Below, one piece after another: positions 8,778 through 16,514 of a DNA stretch of 32,570 bases. The notes beneath the pieces are model-generated. The model was not told the origin of the DNA, searched no databases, and worked only from the letters and a program-made list of their open reading frames with translations. A program made the translations under genes and the position numbers. Numbering within the stretch: the first letter of the stretch is position 1; each line of letters opens with the position of its first letter. The DNA comes from an uncultured Sterolibacterium sp. (GTDB lineage: Bacteria; Pseudomonadota; Gammaproteobacteria; Burkholderiales; Rhodocyclaceae): contig CAIVDC010000096.1 in NCBI GenBank assembly GCA_903904605.1, positions 1 through 32,570 on the forward strand. Direction: 5' to 3'.

Positions 8778-9893
8778 GTGGCCATCGACCTCTTCAAGAC
8801 CGCACGAGCCGACAGCGAGTTGCATCCCCAATTTCGGAGCCTACGAGACTCTGCACTTTATGCCCCAGCTCGCGGGATGCTGCGCGAAGTGCAGACGCAG
8901 TTCGATGATCCGGATGGCAACTTCGTCGAACAGTTTCAAACGACCGGTTTCGATGCGCGAACTTTCGAATTGTTCTTGTTCGCCATGTTCCGGGAGTCAG
9001 GCCATATGGTGGATCGAACATACCCACGCCCTGACTTTCTTCTCAGGAAGGACGGGGTTTGCGCTGTGGTTGAAGCGGTTACCGCCAATCCACCGGCAAC
9101 AGCGTCCGGCATCCCCTACCGAGCGCTTCCCCGGTCGCGGACAGAGCAGGAACAAGTTGCGTATCTTCAGAACGAAGTGGCAATCAGACTGGGAAGTCCG
9201 CTCTTCACGAAGCTGAAGCAACGATACTGGGAACTACCGCATGTTTCTGGAAAGCCGCTAGTCATAGCGATTCAAAGCTTTCATGCCCCAGGTTCCCTAA
9301 TGATTTCCTCGACGCCGCTTGGTCACTATCTGTTTGGCTCTAGACAGAAGTGGTATCACGACGAAGAAGGACGGCTTATTATCAGTGAAGAACCCATTGA
9401 CGTTCACCGTGGTACAAAGGAAATCCCGTCGGGCTTCTTCGCCCAACCTGAAGCTGAGAACATATCTGCCATCCTGTTCTGCAATGCCGGCACGATTCCA
9501 AAGTTCAATCGAATGGGCCACGAAGGCAAATATCACAGTTGGGGAGTCCGAATGCTTCGTTATGGGACTTGTTACCAACCCGATCCTAACGCTACTCGAC
9601 CGATGGCATTTCTGTACGAGGTGGGCCACCCAGATGAGCTAGGCGAGACGTGGCGCGAAGGCACCGTCCTATTTAAGAACCCGCGGGCACGGCATCCATT
9701 TCCAGTTGAATGGCTAGGGGCGTCAGCCGAGCAGGATTTTGTTAATGGACAGGCAGTGACAACATTCGCCGAGCCCTTTCACCCCTACTGGTCGATGACC
9801 GAAAACTTCAAGCGCTGGTCGTTGCCTCCTGGCCGCATTAAGCGACGCGCTCAGCAGATGATTGCAGCCCTGAAGGAGGATTTTCCCGACTAA
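8778..9893 (+). CDS. PD-(D/E)XK-like protein, predicted nuclease of unknown function
   Basis: A 371-residue protein starting at GTG 8778, with an AAGG about 10 nt upstream. The N-terminal part fits a PD-(D/E)XK pattern: FELFLFAMF with Glu64, [10 protein letters not shown] with Asp86, then VVEAVTAN with Glu99. The position where the family usually has Lys is Val101, so the active site is either divergent or inactive. The C-terminal half has no motif I can name. No signal peptide or membrane segment is visible. It is divergently transcribed from the SF2 helicase with 178 bp between them, which suggests a shared regulatory region and joint function. I recognise the general type as a bacterial hypothetical family but know no experimentally assigned role. 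Confidence 0.7.
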   Translation: MAIDLFKTARADSELHPQFRSLRDSALYAPARGMLREVQTQFDDPDGNFVEQFQTTGFDARTFELFLFAMFRESGHMVDRTYPRPDFLLRKDGVCAVVEAVTANPPATASGIPYRALPRSRTEQEQVAYLQNEVAIRLGSPLFTKLKQRYWELPHVSGKPLVIAIQSFHAPGSLMISSTPLGHYLFGSRQKWYHDEEGRLIISEEPIDVHRGTKEIPSGFFAQPEAENISAILFCNAGTIPKFNRMGHEGKYHSWGVRMLRYGTCYQPDPNATRPMAFLYEVGHPDELGETWREGTVLFKNPRARHPFPVEWLGASAEQDFVNGQAVTTFAEPFHPYWSMTENFKRWSLPPGRIKRRAQQMIAALKEDFPD

Positions 9894-10120
9894 CTCGGGA
9901 ACTTACCCATGTACCTGCAACCTGCCGTCCGTCAACGCTCAGGAACGCAGTGATTCAACCGCCTGTGCTGCCACTGTCAGCAGTTGGCCTGCATTGCCGA
10001 CCTAGCGCGACTGGTGTCCAAAAGGCAGCAATGGCCGATGGAGAGTCATCTGGAAAGCTATCACGACTGACTGCAACACAATCATACAGCCGTCATTGAT
10101 GACATTGAGAGGCGAATTTC
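9894..10120. other. Intergenic stretch between cargo and transfer operon
   Basis: About 230 bp between the converging ends of the PD-(D/E)XK-like gene and the DUF4400 gene. I see no credible gene, RNA or strong terminator. It marks the junction between the left cargo block and the transfer operon, so it is where a recombination scar would be expected, but none is recognisable from one copy. Confidence 0.4.
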
Positions 10121-10744
10121 TTATCCACGTCGGTGAAAACATCCCAACGCCCGCCCGGTGAGAACGCCGACCAACAGCGGCGCACAAGGCAGCAGCAGTG
10201 GATATGGCGTGACCGGTACCACGAAGCCGATGACCGTCGCGCAGAGCGTCACGATGCCCAGGCTGGCGTATAACGCGAACATCTCCGGATCGTGTTGCAG
10301 GAACTCCTTGGCCTTGATCAGCCGTGCGCATCCACCGTCGGCGATCGCCGCCAGAAAGAATGCGCCCAGCCAGGGCAGCCATTCGAGCAGGGTGGACAGC
10401 CGATAGCTGGCGAGCAGGAGCAAGGCATCCACAGAACGGAAATAGGCGTTGTTGAAGAAGCGGTGGTTGATCGAGGACATCTCCCGTGACACCGCACCGT
10501 GCACGCTCGCTTTGAAAGGGGCATCCTTTGCGGCCGGGATCGGCGTGACGCTGGCCGTCGCCTCCTGCATGCTTGCCGCCCGATCCAGCATGCGCGTGGC
10601 GGGCTCGACGCCCCAGTAGGCAACTGCCGCCTCATGTTCGGCACGCAACTGCGCCAGGAAGCGCTCCGGCGGATGGGCCGAAGGCACGTACAGCGCCAGG
10701 ATCAGCAGGATGACCAGCGACAGCACGGCAACGGCGCGGATCAT
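10121..10744 (-). CDS. DUF4400 family integral membrane protein of the conjugation module
   Basis: A 207-residue membrane protein. The N-terminus (MIRAVAVLSLVILLILALYV) is a hydrophobic signal or anchor segment. Further hydrophobic stretches lie at about 115-135 (LEWLPWLGAFFLAAIADGG) and 157-200 (ALYASLGIVTLCATVIGFVV and what follows). The pattern, and its place directly after traD, match the DUF4400 proteins of SXT/R391-like and related conjugative elements, whose exact role in transfer is not known. The ATG at 10744 overlaps the coupling-protein stop codon (ATGA), so translation is probably coupled. It is the last gene of the minus-strand transfer operon here. Confidence 0.8.
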   Translation of the reverse strand: MIRAVAVLSLVILLILALYVPSAHPPERFLAQLRAEHEAAVAYWGVEPATRMLDRAASMQEATASVTPIPAAKDAPFKASVHGAVSREMSSINHRFFNNAYFRSVDALLLLASYRLSTLLEWLPWLGAFFLAAIADGGCARLIKAKEFLQHDPEMFALYASLGIVTLCATVIGFVVPVTPYPLLLPCAPLLVGVLTGRALGCFHRRG

Positions 10745-12648
10745 GCGGCCACCTTCGCAGGTGCAGGGATTGGATCCGCGTCGGGATCGAGGATGGGGAA
10801 CCGGCCCTTGATGAGGCGACCGCCCGATACCGAGGCGAAGTACTGGAGATTGGGCAGTTTGCCCAGTACGTCGGCCGGCACCATCTCTTCGAAGCTCTCT
10901 GTGAGTTGGGTGGAATAGCTCGACGAGAAGTCGCCCAGGTGGGCATCCGACCCGTGGCTGAGCCCCACCCGCACCGTGTGGATCGCCGTCTTGCCGAAGG
11001 TCTCGACCACAAAGTCCTGCGTCGGCCGGTCCTTTGTGCGCAGTGCGATCAGGTTGTTGAGATTGCCCAGCGCCATGCGAGCCGCGTTCTCACTGCCGAG
11101 CCGCTTGGCCAGGTCGGCCAGGGTCTGCATCGCGCAGGTGGTGAAGATGCCGCCCTCGGCTCCTTTGTTGAGGATCTCGATCAGCGGCTGGTTGATGACG
11201 TTGGAGACCTCATCGACGAACAGTGCGATGCGTCGGTAGTTGCCCAGGTTGTAACGCATGCCGGCACGCGCCGCCTGATCGGCCAGCGCCAGGGCACCGA
11301 TGGCCGACGCGACCGAAGGATCGGGCAGCGAATCGAGGCACATGTAGAGCACATGACCGGCCCGCTCGATCTTCTCGAAATTCATGATGGGCCGCGTGTC
11401 GTCCGCATCGAACGGGTCGGGCGAGAGGCTGCGCCCCAGGTCGCCCGAGGTCAGCATCGACAGGATGGGGAGCAGGTTGGCCGTGATCTTCTGGTAGTGC
11501 TCGCGGTTGTGGCGGAAGGTCCTCACTTGGGCGTCGATCACCTTGTTGCGCTGGTTCTGTGCGACGTGGTGTTCGTAGTAGGCGACGAAGGCCATCAGAT
11601 CGGCGCTGGCCGCCTCCGACGGCCGCTTCATGTTGCCGCGATGGGCATCGTGCAGCAGTTTTTTCATCTCGGGCAGATCGCGCCAGCCGGCCCCCAGAGT
11701 CTGGTCGTAGTAGCGGCGCAGCGAGCCTTCCAGTACCGGCTCGATGCCGCCCTCGATGTACTTGGTGAGCTTCATCAGGTTCGGCCGCTCTTCGATTTCG
11801 ATGAGGCCCTGCACCACCACATTGACCGCATCCCAGCCGAAGGCCGAGAAGGCGCCTGCCGTGTCCGGCGGCATGATGGACTGGATGCGCGAGGCGATCT
11901 CGGTGGGCTTTTGCCAGTTGAAGGTGAAGTCGAGCCGCACGCCGCGTTCCGGAAAGGCCGGGTGGAACTCCATGAAGGTGTCGGGCTCGCGGTAGTCAGC
12001 GCAGGCGCGCTCGACCACGCGCTTGAGGCGGCGGCTGTTCTTCGGGTCGATGATGATCACCACATCGCCGCGCCGGATCGCCTGGGTGATCAGGTTGGCC
12101 AGCGCCACGCCCTTGCCAGACTGTGTCGTGCCCACCAGCAGGGTGCCACCCTCGAAGTTCTGCAAGGGACGATGCATGGGGCCTTCCTTCGGTTCGATGC
12201 CGTGGATATACGGCAGACCGATCTCGGCGTCCGGTTGCGGTTTGCTGTCGTAGCCCAGAAAGCGAAGCAGTCGTGGCGACACGGCGTATTCCCGGTAGTC
12301 GATCTTGGCGAGTTCGTAGAGCCGTTGCGAATGCACGGGCCGCCATTCGAAGCCAAAGCCCAGGAACACATCGTTTGGGTTCTTGCACCAGCGGGCCAGT
12401 TCGCTCGTGCTGATGACCTCGATGCCGCGGCCGCCGAGCGAGGCACGCAACACCAGCATGCGTAGCGCCTGGGCCAGCCGCAATACGCCCATCGCTAGGC
12501 AGATGAGCGCAAGCGGCAGGGACAACTGGCGGGGAAGCCAACCGATTGTGCTCACAACCAGGAAATAGACCAGCGCCAACCACCAGGCGAGGCTGGCATA
12601 GACCTCGTAGGTTCGGCGCCAGGGCATCTCGTAGCGGCGCACCAGCAT
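10741..12648 (-). CDS. traD: Type IV coupling protein, TraD/TraG-like ATPase
   Basis: A 635-residue protein. Two N-terminal membrane helices (about 17-37 and 44-65) anchor it in the inner membrane. Walker A GTTQSGKG lies at 173-180 and Walker B IALFVDE at 474-480, with an AMQTLADLAKRLGSENAARM segment after it, as expected for SXT-type TraD coupling ATPases. These proteins link the relaxase-DNA complex to the type IV secretion channel and pump DNA through it. I chose ATG at 12648 (MLVRRYEMPW): it starts 1 nt after the relaxase TGA, whereas the longer reading from 12678 overlaps the relaxase and adds a ten-residue polar leader. The gene lies between relaxase and DUF4400 genes in the usual order. 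Confidence 0.93.
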   Translation of the reverse strand: MLVRRYEMPWRRTYEVYASLAWWLALVYFLVVSTIGWLPRQLSLPLALICLAMGVLRLAQALRMLVLRASLGGRGIEVISTSELARWCKNPNDVFLGFGFEWRPVHSQRLYELAKIDYREYAVSPRLLRFLGYDSKPQPDAEIGLPYIHGIEPKEGPMHRPLQNFEGGTLLVGTTQSGKGVALANLITQAIRRGDVVIIIDPKNSRRLKRVVERACADYREPDTFMEFHPAFPERGVRLDFTFNWQKPTEIASRIQSIMPPDTAGAFSAFGWDAVNVVVQGLIEIEERPNLMKLTKYIEGGIEPVLEGSLRRYYDQTLGAGWRDLPEMKKLLHDAHRGNMKRPSEAASADLMAFVAYYEHHVAQNQRNKVIDAQVRTFRHNREHYQKITANLLPILSMLTSGDLGRSLSPDPFDADDTRPIMNFEKIERAGHVLYMCLDSLPDPSVASAIGALALADQAARAGMRYNLGNYRRIALFVDEVSNVINQPLIEILNKGAEGGIFTTCAMQTLADLAKRLGSENAARMALGNLNNLIALRTKDRPTQDFVVETFGKTAIHTVRVGLSHGSDAHLGDFSSSYSTQLTESFEEMVPADVLGKLPNLQYFASVSGGRLIKGRFPILDPDADPIPAPAKVAA

Positions 12649-12649
12649 C

Positions 12650-14353
12650 TCAGCCTTCCCCCGTCGGTGGCACGGCAAAGCCCGCCAGATCGAGTCCGCT
12701 TACGCAGCGCGGGTCGAGCACGATGCCGACGGTGGGCTTACCGTTGAACTCGCGCGACAGCGTCGGCGGGCCGTTGCGGTTTGGCTTCACCAGCATGTTC
12801 GTCTCAGTCAGCGCACGCATGGCCAGGGAGGGCTGGACGCCGCGTCGCACGAAGTCCTCCAGCGGCACGAACACCCCCTGGGCGACGGTGCACACCGTCG
12901 CCGGGCCCATGCCGTCGTTGAGCGTACGAACGGCATCGGCCAGCGCGTCCCGCACCACCGGGTTCAGGCGCAGCGGGGCTTGCAAGGCGAAGATGGCCGA
13001 GGGAGGTGTCGACGCGAGTTCCTGCGCGGATGCTCTGGGTATTTCCTCGACCGGCGCCACGCGTGCTTGAGTGTCGGCGGGTGCCTCGGGCGGCGGAATG
13101 AGCGACAACTGGGTGCCGCTCGTGACCGTTGCTGGCGGAGACGTGGGTGTAGGCGTATGCCCTGGCTTGAATTCCAACGCCTGGGGTAAGGCCACGGGTG
13201 GCGGATCGATTCCTGCAAGGAGGATGGCCGGGGCTGAGAGCTTGACGGCTTCCAGCGGGGCCTTGGCGCCGGGTGGCTGGATGGACCAGGTCGAGCGGTC
13301 CGCCGCTGCCGCTTCAAACACGCCGGCGGCCAGCAAGAGTTCCAGCATGGTCTCGGGCGCCTTGGGAATGCCGGCCAGTTGGTCGGCCTCGAGCATCTGG
13401 TGGACATCCTCGGCGGCACCGGGCCAGACCAGGAACAGGCCGTCCTGCCCGAACCACAGGCGCGTCTTCTCGCGGTTGGCCACCCAAGCCTGGTTGCCGC
13501 TGGCGAGTCGCCGCAGGGCATCGACCAGGTAGCGTTCCAGGTGCGAGCCGTATTGCGGCGAACCATAGCGGTCGGCGCTGGCTGCGAGGTTGCGGTCGAT
13601 GACCAGCGCCAGCGAGCGGCGGACGAGTTCGTCGAGGATGTTGTGCTCGCGATAGACCGGGATGCCGCTGATGCTGGCCAGCAGGTGCGGCACGATGACC
13701 GCGTTGCCCTCGGACAGGTCGGCCATCACCGCAGACGGCACCACATGGGGCAGGGCGAACAGGCCCAGGCCGCGCGCCTCAACCGCCTGTGGCCGCCAAC
13801 GCAGGAAGTAGCGCTCGCGCCCACGTGTCGCCAGCCAGTCGGTCAGGGGTTGCAGGAAGGGCGGCCACGCTTCGCCGGCGGCATCGGTGACGATGACGTG
13901 ACTCAGCAGACGATGCAACTCGCAGCACAGGCCCGCGATGAACGTCGCATGGCGCCAGCGCGGCTCAAGTTGGCGGCGTGCCGAGATGCTCATCCGCCCC
14001 GAGAAAATGTGCGCATCGGTCCCTTGCAGGCTGAAGAAAGCGGTCTCCAGACCGAGCCGGAACAGTCCTCCGGGCTTGCTGAAGTAGTTGTCGGCAGTCG
14101 CCGGCAGCAGATGCACGCAGGCGGCATAGTGGCGCACCAGCGTCAGCACGTCGCGCTCGAAGCTGTCCCGGTCGGTGCCGTAGCACAGCTTGATGCGTGC
14201 GATCAGGTCCGCTTCGCCGGCCAGCAGATCCTCGACAGGCACCGCGGCAAAGCCCGGGTCGGAGGCGGGGTAGGAACTGACAGGCGTTGGTGTGGCGGCC
14301 ATGGCTGCACGGCGATGCCGCAAGTAATGCGAAGTGGCCCATTCTTCGGCCAT
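12650..14353 (-). CDS. traI: MobH/TraI_2-type conjugative relaxase (divergent)
   Basis: A 567-residue protein. N-terminal residues of about 30-330 resemble the TraI_2 domain of MobH relaxases: LLPATADNYFSKPGGLFRLGLETAF (from residue 83) aligns with the family block that normally reads PAS..HH..PGGL..HGLE. Residues of about 335-440 are a proline-rich linker. The C-terminal part (about 440-560) resembles TraI_2_C. The usual histidines of the HHH and HD motifs appear to be replaced (NY for HH, RLGLE for HGLE, CCELHR for the HD block). MobH relaxases nick at oriT and lead the strand into the recipient. ATG at 14353 has GAGG about 4-7 nt upstream; the long extension to 14842 is only the shadow of the FlhC-like gene. 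It ends 1 nt before traD. Confidence 0.82.
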   Translation of the reverse strand: MAEEWATSHYLRHRRAAMAATPTPVSSYPASDPGFAAVPVEDLLAGEADLIARIKLCYGTDRDSFERDVLTLVRHYAACVHLLPATADNYFSKPGGLFRLGLETAFFSLQGTDAHIFSGRMSISARRQLEPRWRHATFIAGLCCELHRLLSHVIVTDAAGEAWPPFLQPLTDWLATRGRERYFLRWRPQAVEARGLGLFALPHVVPSAVMADLSEGNAVIVPHLLASISGIPVYREHNILDELVRRSLALVIDRNLAASADRYGSPQYGSHLERYLVDALRRLASGNQAWVANREKTRLWFGQDGLFLVWPGAAEDVHQMLEADQLAGIPKAPETMLELLLAAGVFEAAAADRSTWSIQPPGAKAPLEAVKLSAPAILLAGIDPPPVALPQALEFKPGHTPTPTSPPATVTSGTQLSLIPPPEAPADTQARVAPVEEIPRASAQELASTPPSAIFALQAPLRLNPVVRDALADAVRTLNDGMGPATVCTVAQGVFVPLEDFVRRGVQPSLAMRALTETNMLVKPNRNGPPTLSREFNGKPTVGIVLDPRCVSGLDLAGFAVPPTGEG

Positions 14354-14385
14354 CTGCCTCGCCTGTCGCGCTGTAACGGGGCTTA

Positions 14386-15021
14386 TTAGGCGGGGGTATC
14401 GCCTTCGGTTCCGGGGCTGAGCTTGTGAAAGAGCGCGAGCATGCCCAGTTGGCACTCGGTCATGTCGATAGCGGGACGAACCGGGTAGGAAGCCTGGATG
14501 CGATGGTCCAGATGAAAACGTTCCAGAAGCTTGCAGAAGGGGCAAGCCTGACCGGGGTGTGCAATGGTGCCGACTGCGGCAATGAATTCGCAGCCGCAGT
14601 CCGGGCAGGTCAGGATGGACAGCGCCGGTGCGCGTGCGAGCCAGATGCCGTCGATGTAGGAGACGAGGTTGAAGGCCCGGTCCAGGCTGATGCGGTAAGG
14701 CGGCAGCGTAGCGGCCTGGTAGGCGCGGTCGGCGAAGACCAGGGCTTCGCCAGCCGAGAGCCCCAGATCGCGCAACTGGTGGTACTTGGCGCCGATGATG
14801 CAGGCGTCGATGCGCATGATGAGATTGGCGCCGTGGTACCACTCGGCCGAGTCGGGGGCGCGTCCGCGGGGGATTGTGCGGGCATCGGGGAAGAACAGCC
14901 TTTGGACTTGGCGTGGTGGGATGCCGGTGACCAGGTGGATCGTCTTCAGCCGGGCGCCGAGCGCAGCCAACTGCTTCGCCAGTCGTACCGAGCGCAGGTG
15001 CCGGTCGCCACGGGTCGGCAT
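14386..15021 (-). CDS. FlhC-like transcriptional activator (SetC/AcaC type)
   Basis: A 211-residue protein with the FlhC layout: an N-terminal helical DNA-binding part (RLAKQLAALGARLKTIHLVTG, PPRQVQRLFF), a central FlhD-contact region, and a C-terminal zinc site with CPDC and CPFC separated by about 20 residues. FlhC of motile bacteria is about 190 residues, so it is full length. In SXT and IncC elements the FlhDC homologues SetCD and AcaCD are the master activators of transfer genes. The start has AGGAG 8 nt upstream. It follows the FlhD-like gene by 11 nt and precedes the relaxase by 32 nt, so it is unlikely to be a flagellar regulator and probably controls transfer. Confidence 0.88.
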   Translation of the reverse strand: MPTRGDRHLRSVRLAKQLAALGARLKTIHLVTGIPPRQVQRLFFPDARTIPRGRAPDSAEWYHGANLIMRIDACIIGAKYHQLRDLGLSAGEALVFADRAYQAATLPPYRISLDRAFNLVSYIDGIWLARAPALSILTCPDCGCEFIAAVGTIAHPGQACPFCKLLERFHLDHRIQASYPVRPAIDMTECQLGMLALFHKLSPGTEGDTPA

Positions 15022-15032
15022 CGAGCGTGCTC

Positions 15033-15332
15033 CTACCGCCGGCCGTCCATCGGTGCGGGCGGACGAACGAGCGCCATGGGACCTACCAATGCCCGCGGGG
15101 TGCTCAACAGCGTCACCAAGTCAGTGCGCGGTGGAAACAGGGTCGTGTCGCCTACGTGGACCACCAAGGACCACAATTCATCGAGGCTCAGCTTCCGGAG
15201 GTGGTTTGCCTGCGCCATGTCGAGCCCGTATTTGCAGCAGGTCGAAGCGGTGTCATGCTGAAGACCGGCGCGAATGACGGCGAGCACATTCAGGTTGATC
15301 CATTCGACATCGGTAAGCGTCACATGACTCAT
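15033..15332 (-). CDS. FlhD-like transcriptional activator (SetD/AcaD type)
   Basis: A 99-residue protein (MSHVTLTDVEWINLNVLAVI, then MAQANHLRKLSLDELWSLV). The Ile/Leu-rich helices followed by a short basic C-terminal part match FlhD family proteins (about 105-115 residues), the partner of FlhC in the FlhD4C2 activator. The ATG has a strong ribosome-binding site (GGAGGA, about 9 nt upstream). It is the first gene of a five-gene minus-strand operon and is preceded by a good promoter with an internal palindrome. This suggests repressor control of the activator, comparable to SetR control of setCD in SXT, but the repressor gene is not in this window. Confidence 0.85.
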   Translation of the reverse strand: MSHVTLTDVEWINLNVLAVIRAGLQHDTASTCCKYGLDMAQANHLRKLSLDELWSLVVHVGDTTLFPPRTDLVTLLSTPRALVGPMALVRPPAPMDGRR

Positions 15333-15385
15333 GGTGCTGTCCTCCGGTTGACCCTGGTGAGATGGTCTGGTCAGGGCGAGGGGAT

Positions 15386-15415
15386 AGCATATTTATTTTA
15401 GCCAAAATATGTCAA
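15386..15415 (-). promoter_or_regulatory. Promoter of the FlhDC-like/transfer operon
   Basis: On the minus strand a perfect -35 TTGACA (15415-15410) is followed after 18 bp by TATGCT as -10 (15391-15386). It lies about 55 bp upstream of the FlhD-like start and is AT-rich against a GC-rich background. The direction fits the regulator-relaxase-coupling operon. Confidence 0.75.
15394..15409. promoter_or_regulatory. Palindromic operator candidate inside the promoter spacer
   Basis: TATTTTAGCCAAAATA has 6-bp inverted arms (TATTTT/AAAATA) around a 4-bp centre and sits exactly between the -35 and -10 hexamers. A repressor bound here would block RNA polymerase. The size suits a homodimeric phage-type (Cro/CI-like) repressor. 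No repressor gene is visible in the window. Confidence 0.55.
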
Positions 15416-15892
15416 TAGCATTTTATGGAAAGCTTGAGGGTGGGTCTTCTTGCCACACGCAAGCTCCGAGAAAGACCGGCGCTTGGCGTATGGCGCCGCG
15501 GTAGGCATTCCGGTGTCCTGGAGATGGGGTATCCGTATTCTGTGGTTGATTTGGCGTTGTGCGAGGTCGCATCGAAATCGACCAACTTCAGCTAGCTGAA
15601 CTGACCGTCTCAGCCCGGCCATTACTCGCCGCCCAGAACTCCGGCCCAGTGCGGACACTGGGGCGGCATCATCACGCTGGACATTCTTTTTGGTGGGAGC
15701 CCCTGCGGGGAACAGGGACGCCGGCTTCTCCGGCCGCTCCGCAGCGCAAACGGTCACTCGTTATGTTCTCGCTGGTGGACAAGCTACGCTCGTCCTGTCC
15801 GTGATCAGCACGTTCCCTTTGCGTCGATTGCCCGTTGTGGGGACGTTATCGAAAAGGGCATTCGCAACCTGCCATAATGAAGTCCAGAATTC

Positions 15893-15923
15893 GGCGACTC
15901 CAAGTCCGTTCGTCGGAGTCGCC
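15893..15923. repeat. Perfect 9-bp inverted repeat upstream of the chaperone cassette
   Basis: GGCGACTCC (15893-15901) and GGAGTCGCC (15915-15923) are exact reverse complements around a 13-nt loop. No T-tract follows, so an intrinsic terminator is unlikely. It lies about 75 bp before the -10-like hexamer and 210 bp before the GrpE-like start, and may be an operator or a structured RNA element. Confidence 0.5.
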
Positions 15924-15997
15924 CAACTCGCGACCGAGAGGAAGAGCGTGTTGGTGCTCAGATCGGGAAACCAATTTCTCCCCGTCCGGGCTATGTC

Positions 15998-16003
15998 TAT
16001 AGT
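15998..16003 (+). promoter_or_regulatory. Possible -10 of the chaperone cassette promoter
   Basis: TATAGT at 15998-16003 is an acceptable -10 hexamer about 130 bp upstream of the GrpE-like GTG. It lies in a small AT-rich patch (TCTATAGTAATAACGATG). The -35 position (about 15975-15980, TTTCTC) is poor, so an activator or another sigma factor may be needed, or the call is wrong. Confidence 0.25.
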
Positions 16004-16130
16004 AATAACGATGAAATATCGCTTCGCCCGCGCCTGTGAAAGGGCTATTATTGCAACGAAAGACTCGGCGCAGTTTGAGCCGCGCCCTGGCCCTGAGCGG
16101 ATTCGGGACAAGCCGCGAACGGGAGACGCA

Positions 16131-16514
16131 GTGGCAGAACAAGAAGAAAACGCACCGGGGGCAACTCCCAACGAAGCCCTGCTCAATATGGCGGTGGAAG
16201 GTTGGCGTTTCGGCAGGCTTTTCGCTCGGATGCTGGCGAAAATGGATATCGCCGATGCCCCGAGATACGCCAACCAACTGCGCTATTTCCTTAAGAAGGT
16301 CGACGAGAACCTGGCGACAGCTGGCCTGCGGCTCGTCAGCCTCGAAGGACACCCTTTCGACCCGGGCATGGCGGCCTCGGCGCTGAACCTCGGGGACTTC
16401 GGTCCCGACGACAAGTTGATCGTCGAGCAAATGCTCGAACCTATCGTCATGGGGTCCGACGGACTGGTCAGGTCCGGGACAGTCCTTCTCGCAAAAATGG
16501 ACACGCCTTTATGA
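16131..16514 (+). CDS. GrpE-like nucleotide exchange factor (short)
   Basis: A 127-residue reading from GTG at 16131, with GGGAG about 5 nt upstream. Residues of about 45-65 form a helix (YANQLRYFLKKVDENLATAG). The C-terminal half follows the GrpE beta-domain pattern: GLRLVSLEGHPFDPGMAASA (about 65-84), then DKLIVEQMLEPIVMGSDG and LVRSGTVLLAKM. This parallels the GrpE run of G-x-FDP, the Val-rich strand and the closing R-x-A-x-V-x-V. GrpE opens the Hsp70 nucleotide site to release ADP. It lacks the long N-terminal coiled coil of housekeeping GrpE (about 190 residues). The stop overlaps the Hsp70 ATG (ATGA at 16511-16514), strong support for a working pair. An in-frame extension upstream is possible but lacks conserved character. 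Confidence 0.6.
   Translation: MAEQEENAPGATPNEALLNMAVEGWRFGRLFARMLAKMDIADAPRYANQLRYFLKKVDENLATAGLRLVSLEGHPFDPGMAASALNLGDFGPDDKLIVEQMLEPIVMGSDGLVRSGTVLLAKMDTPL

Larger units (their letters stand above)
15416..16130. other. Gene-free region between transfer promoter and chaperone cassette
   Basis: About 715 bp without a gene I can support. Open frames on both strands exist (for example minus 15398-15757 and the plus frame leading into the GrpE-like gene) but show no recognisable motif, and the minus one covers the FlhD promoter. The stretch holds a perfect 9-bp inverted repeat (15893-15923) and a weak promoter-like hexamer (15998-16003). It is probably the recombination junction between element backbone and inserted cassette plus the cassette's own promoter. 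Confidence 0.5.

Noticed and set aside
10906..12465. 519-codon plus-strand open frame opposite traD
   Set aside because: Its composition (rich in Arg, Gly, His, Val and Asp repeats of codon complement) is typical of an antisense shadow; traD on the other strand has Walker motifs.
13379..14389. 336-codon plus-strand frame opposite the relaxase
   Set aside because: Antisense shadow with no motif and no ribosome-binding site.
14354..14842. N-terminal extension of the relaxase frame to 14842
   Set aside because: The added residues are an out-of-frame reading of the FlhC-like gene, rich in Arg, His and Pro; ATG at 14353 has a ribosome-binding site.
15398..15757. 119-codon minus-strand frame upstream of the FlhD-like gene
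   Set aside because: It covers the promoter and palindrome of the transfer operon and shows no recognisable motif or start signal.
15690..16130. Upstream extension of the GrpE-like frame to 15690
   Set aside because: It reads through the inverted repeat and promoter-like region and has no conserved character; GTG at 16131 has a ribosome-binding site.
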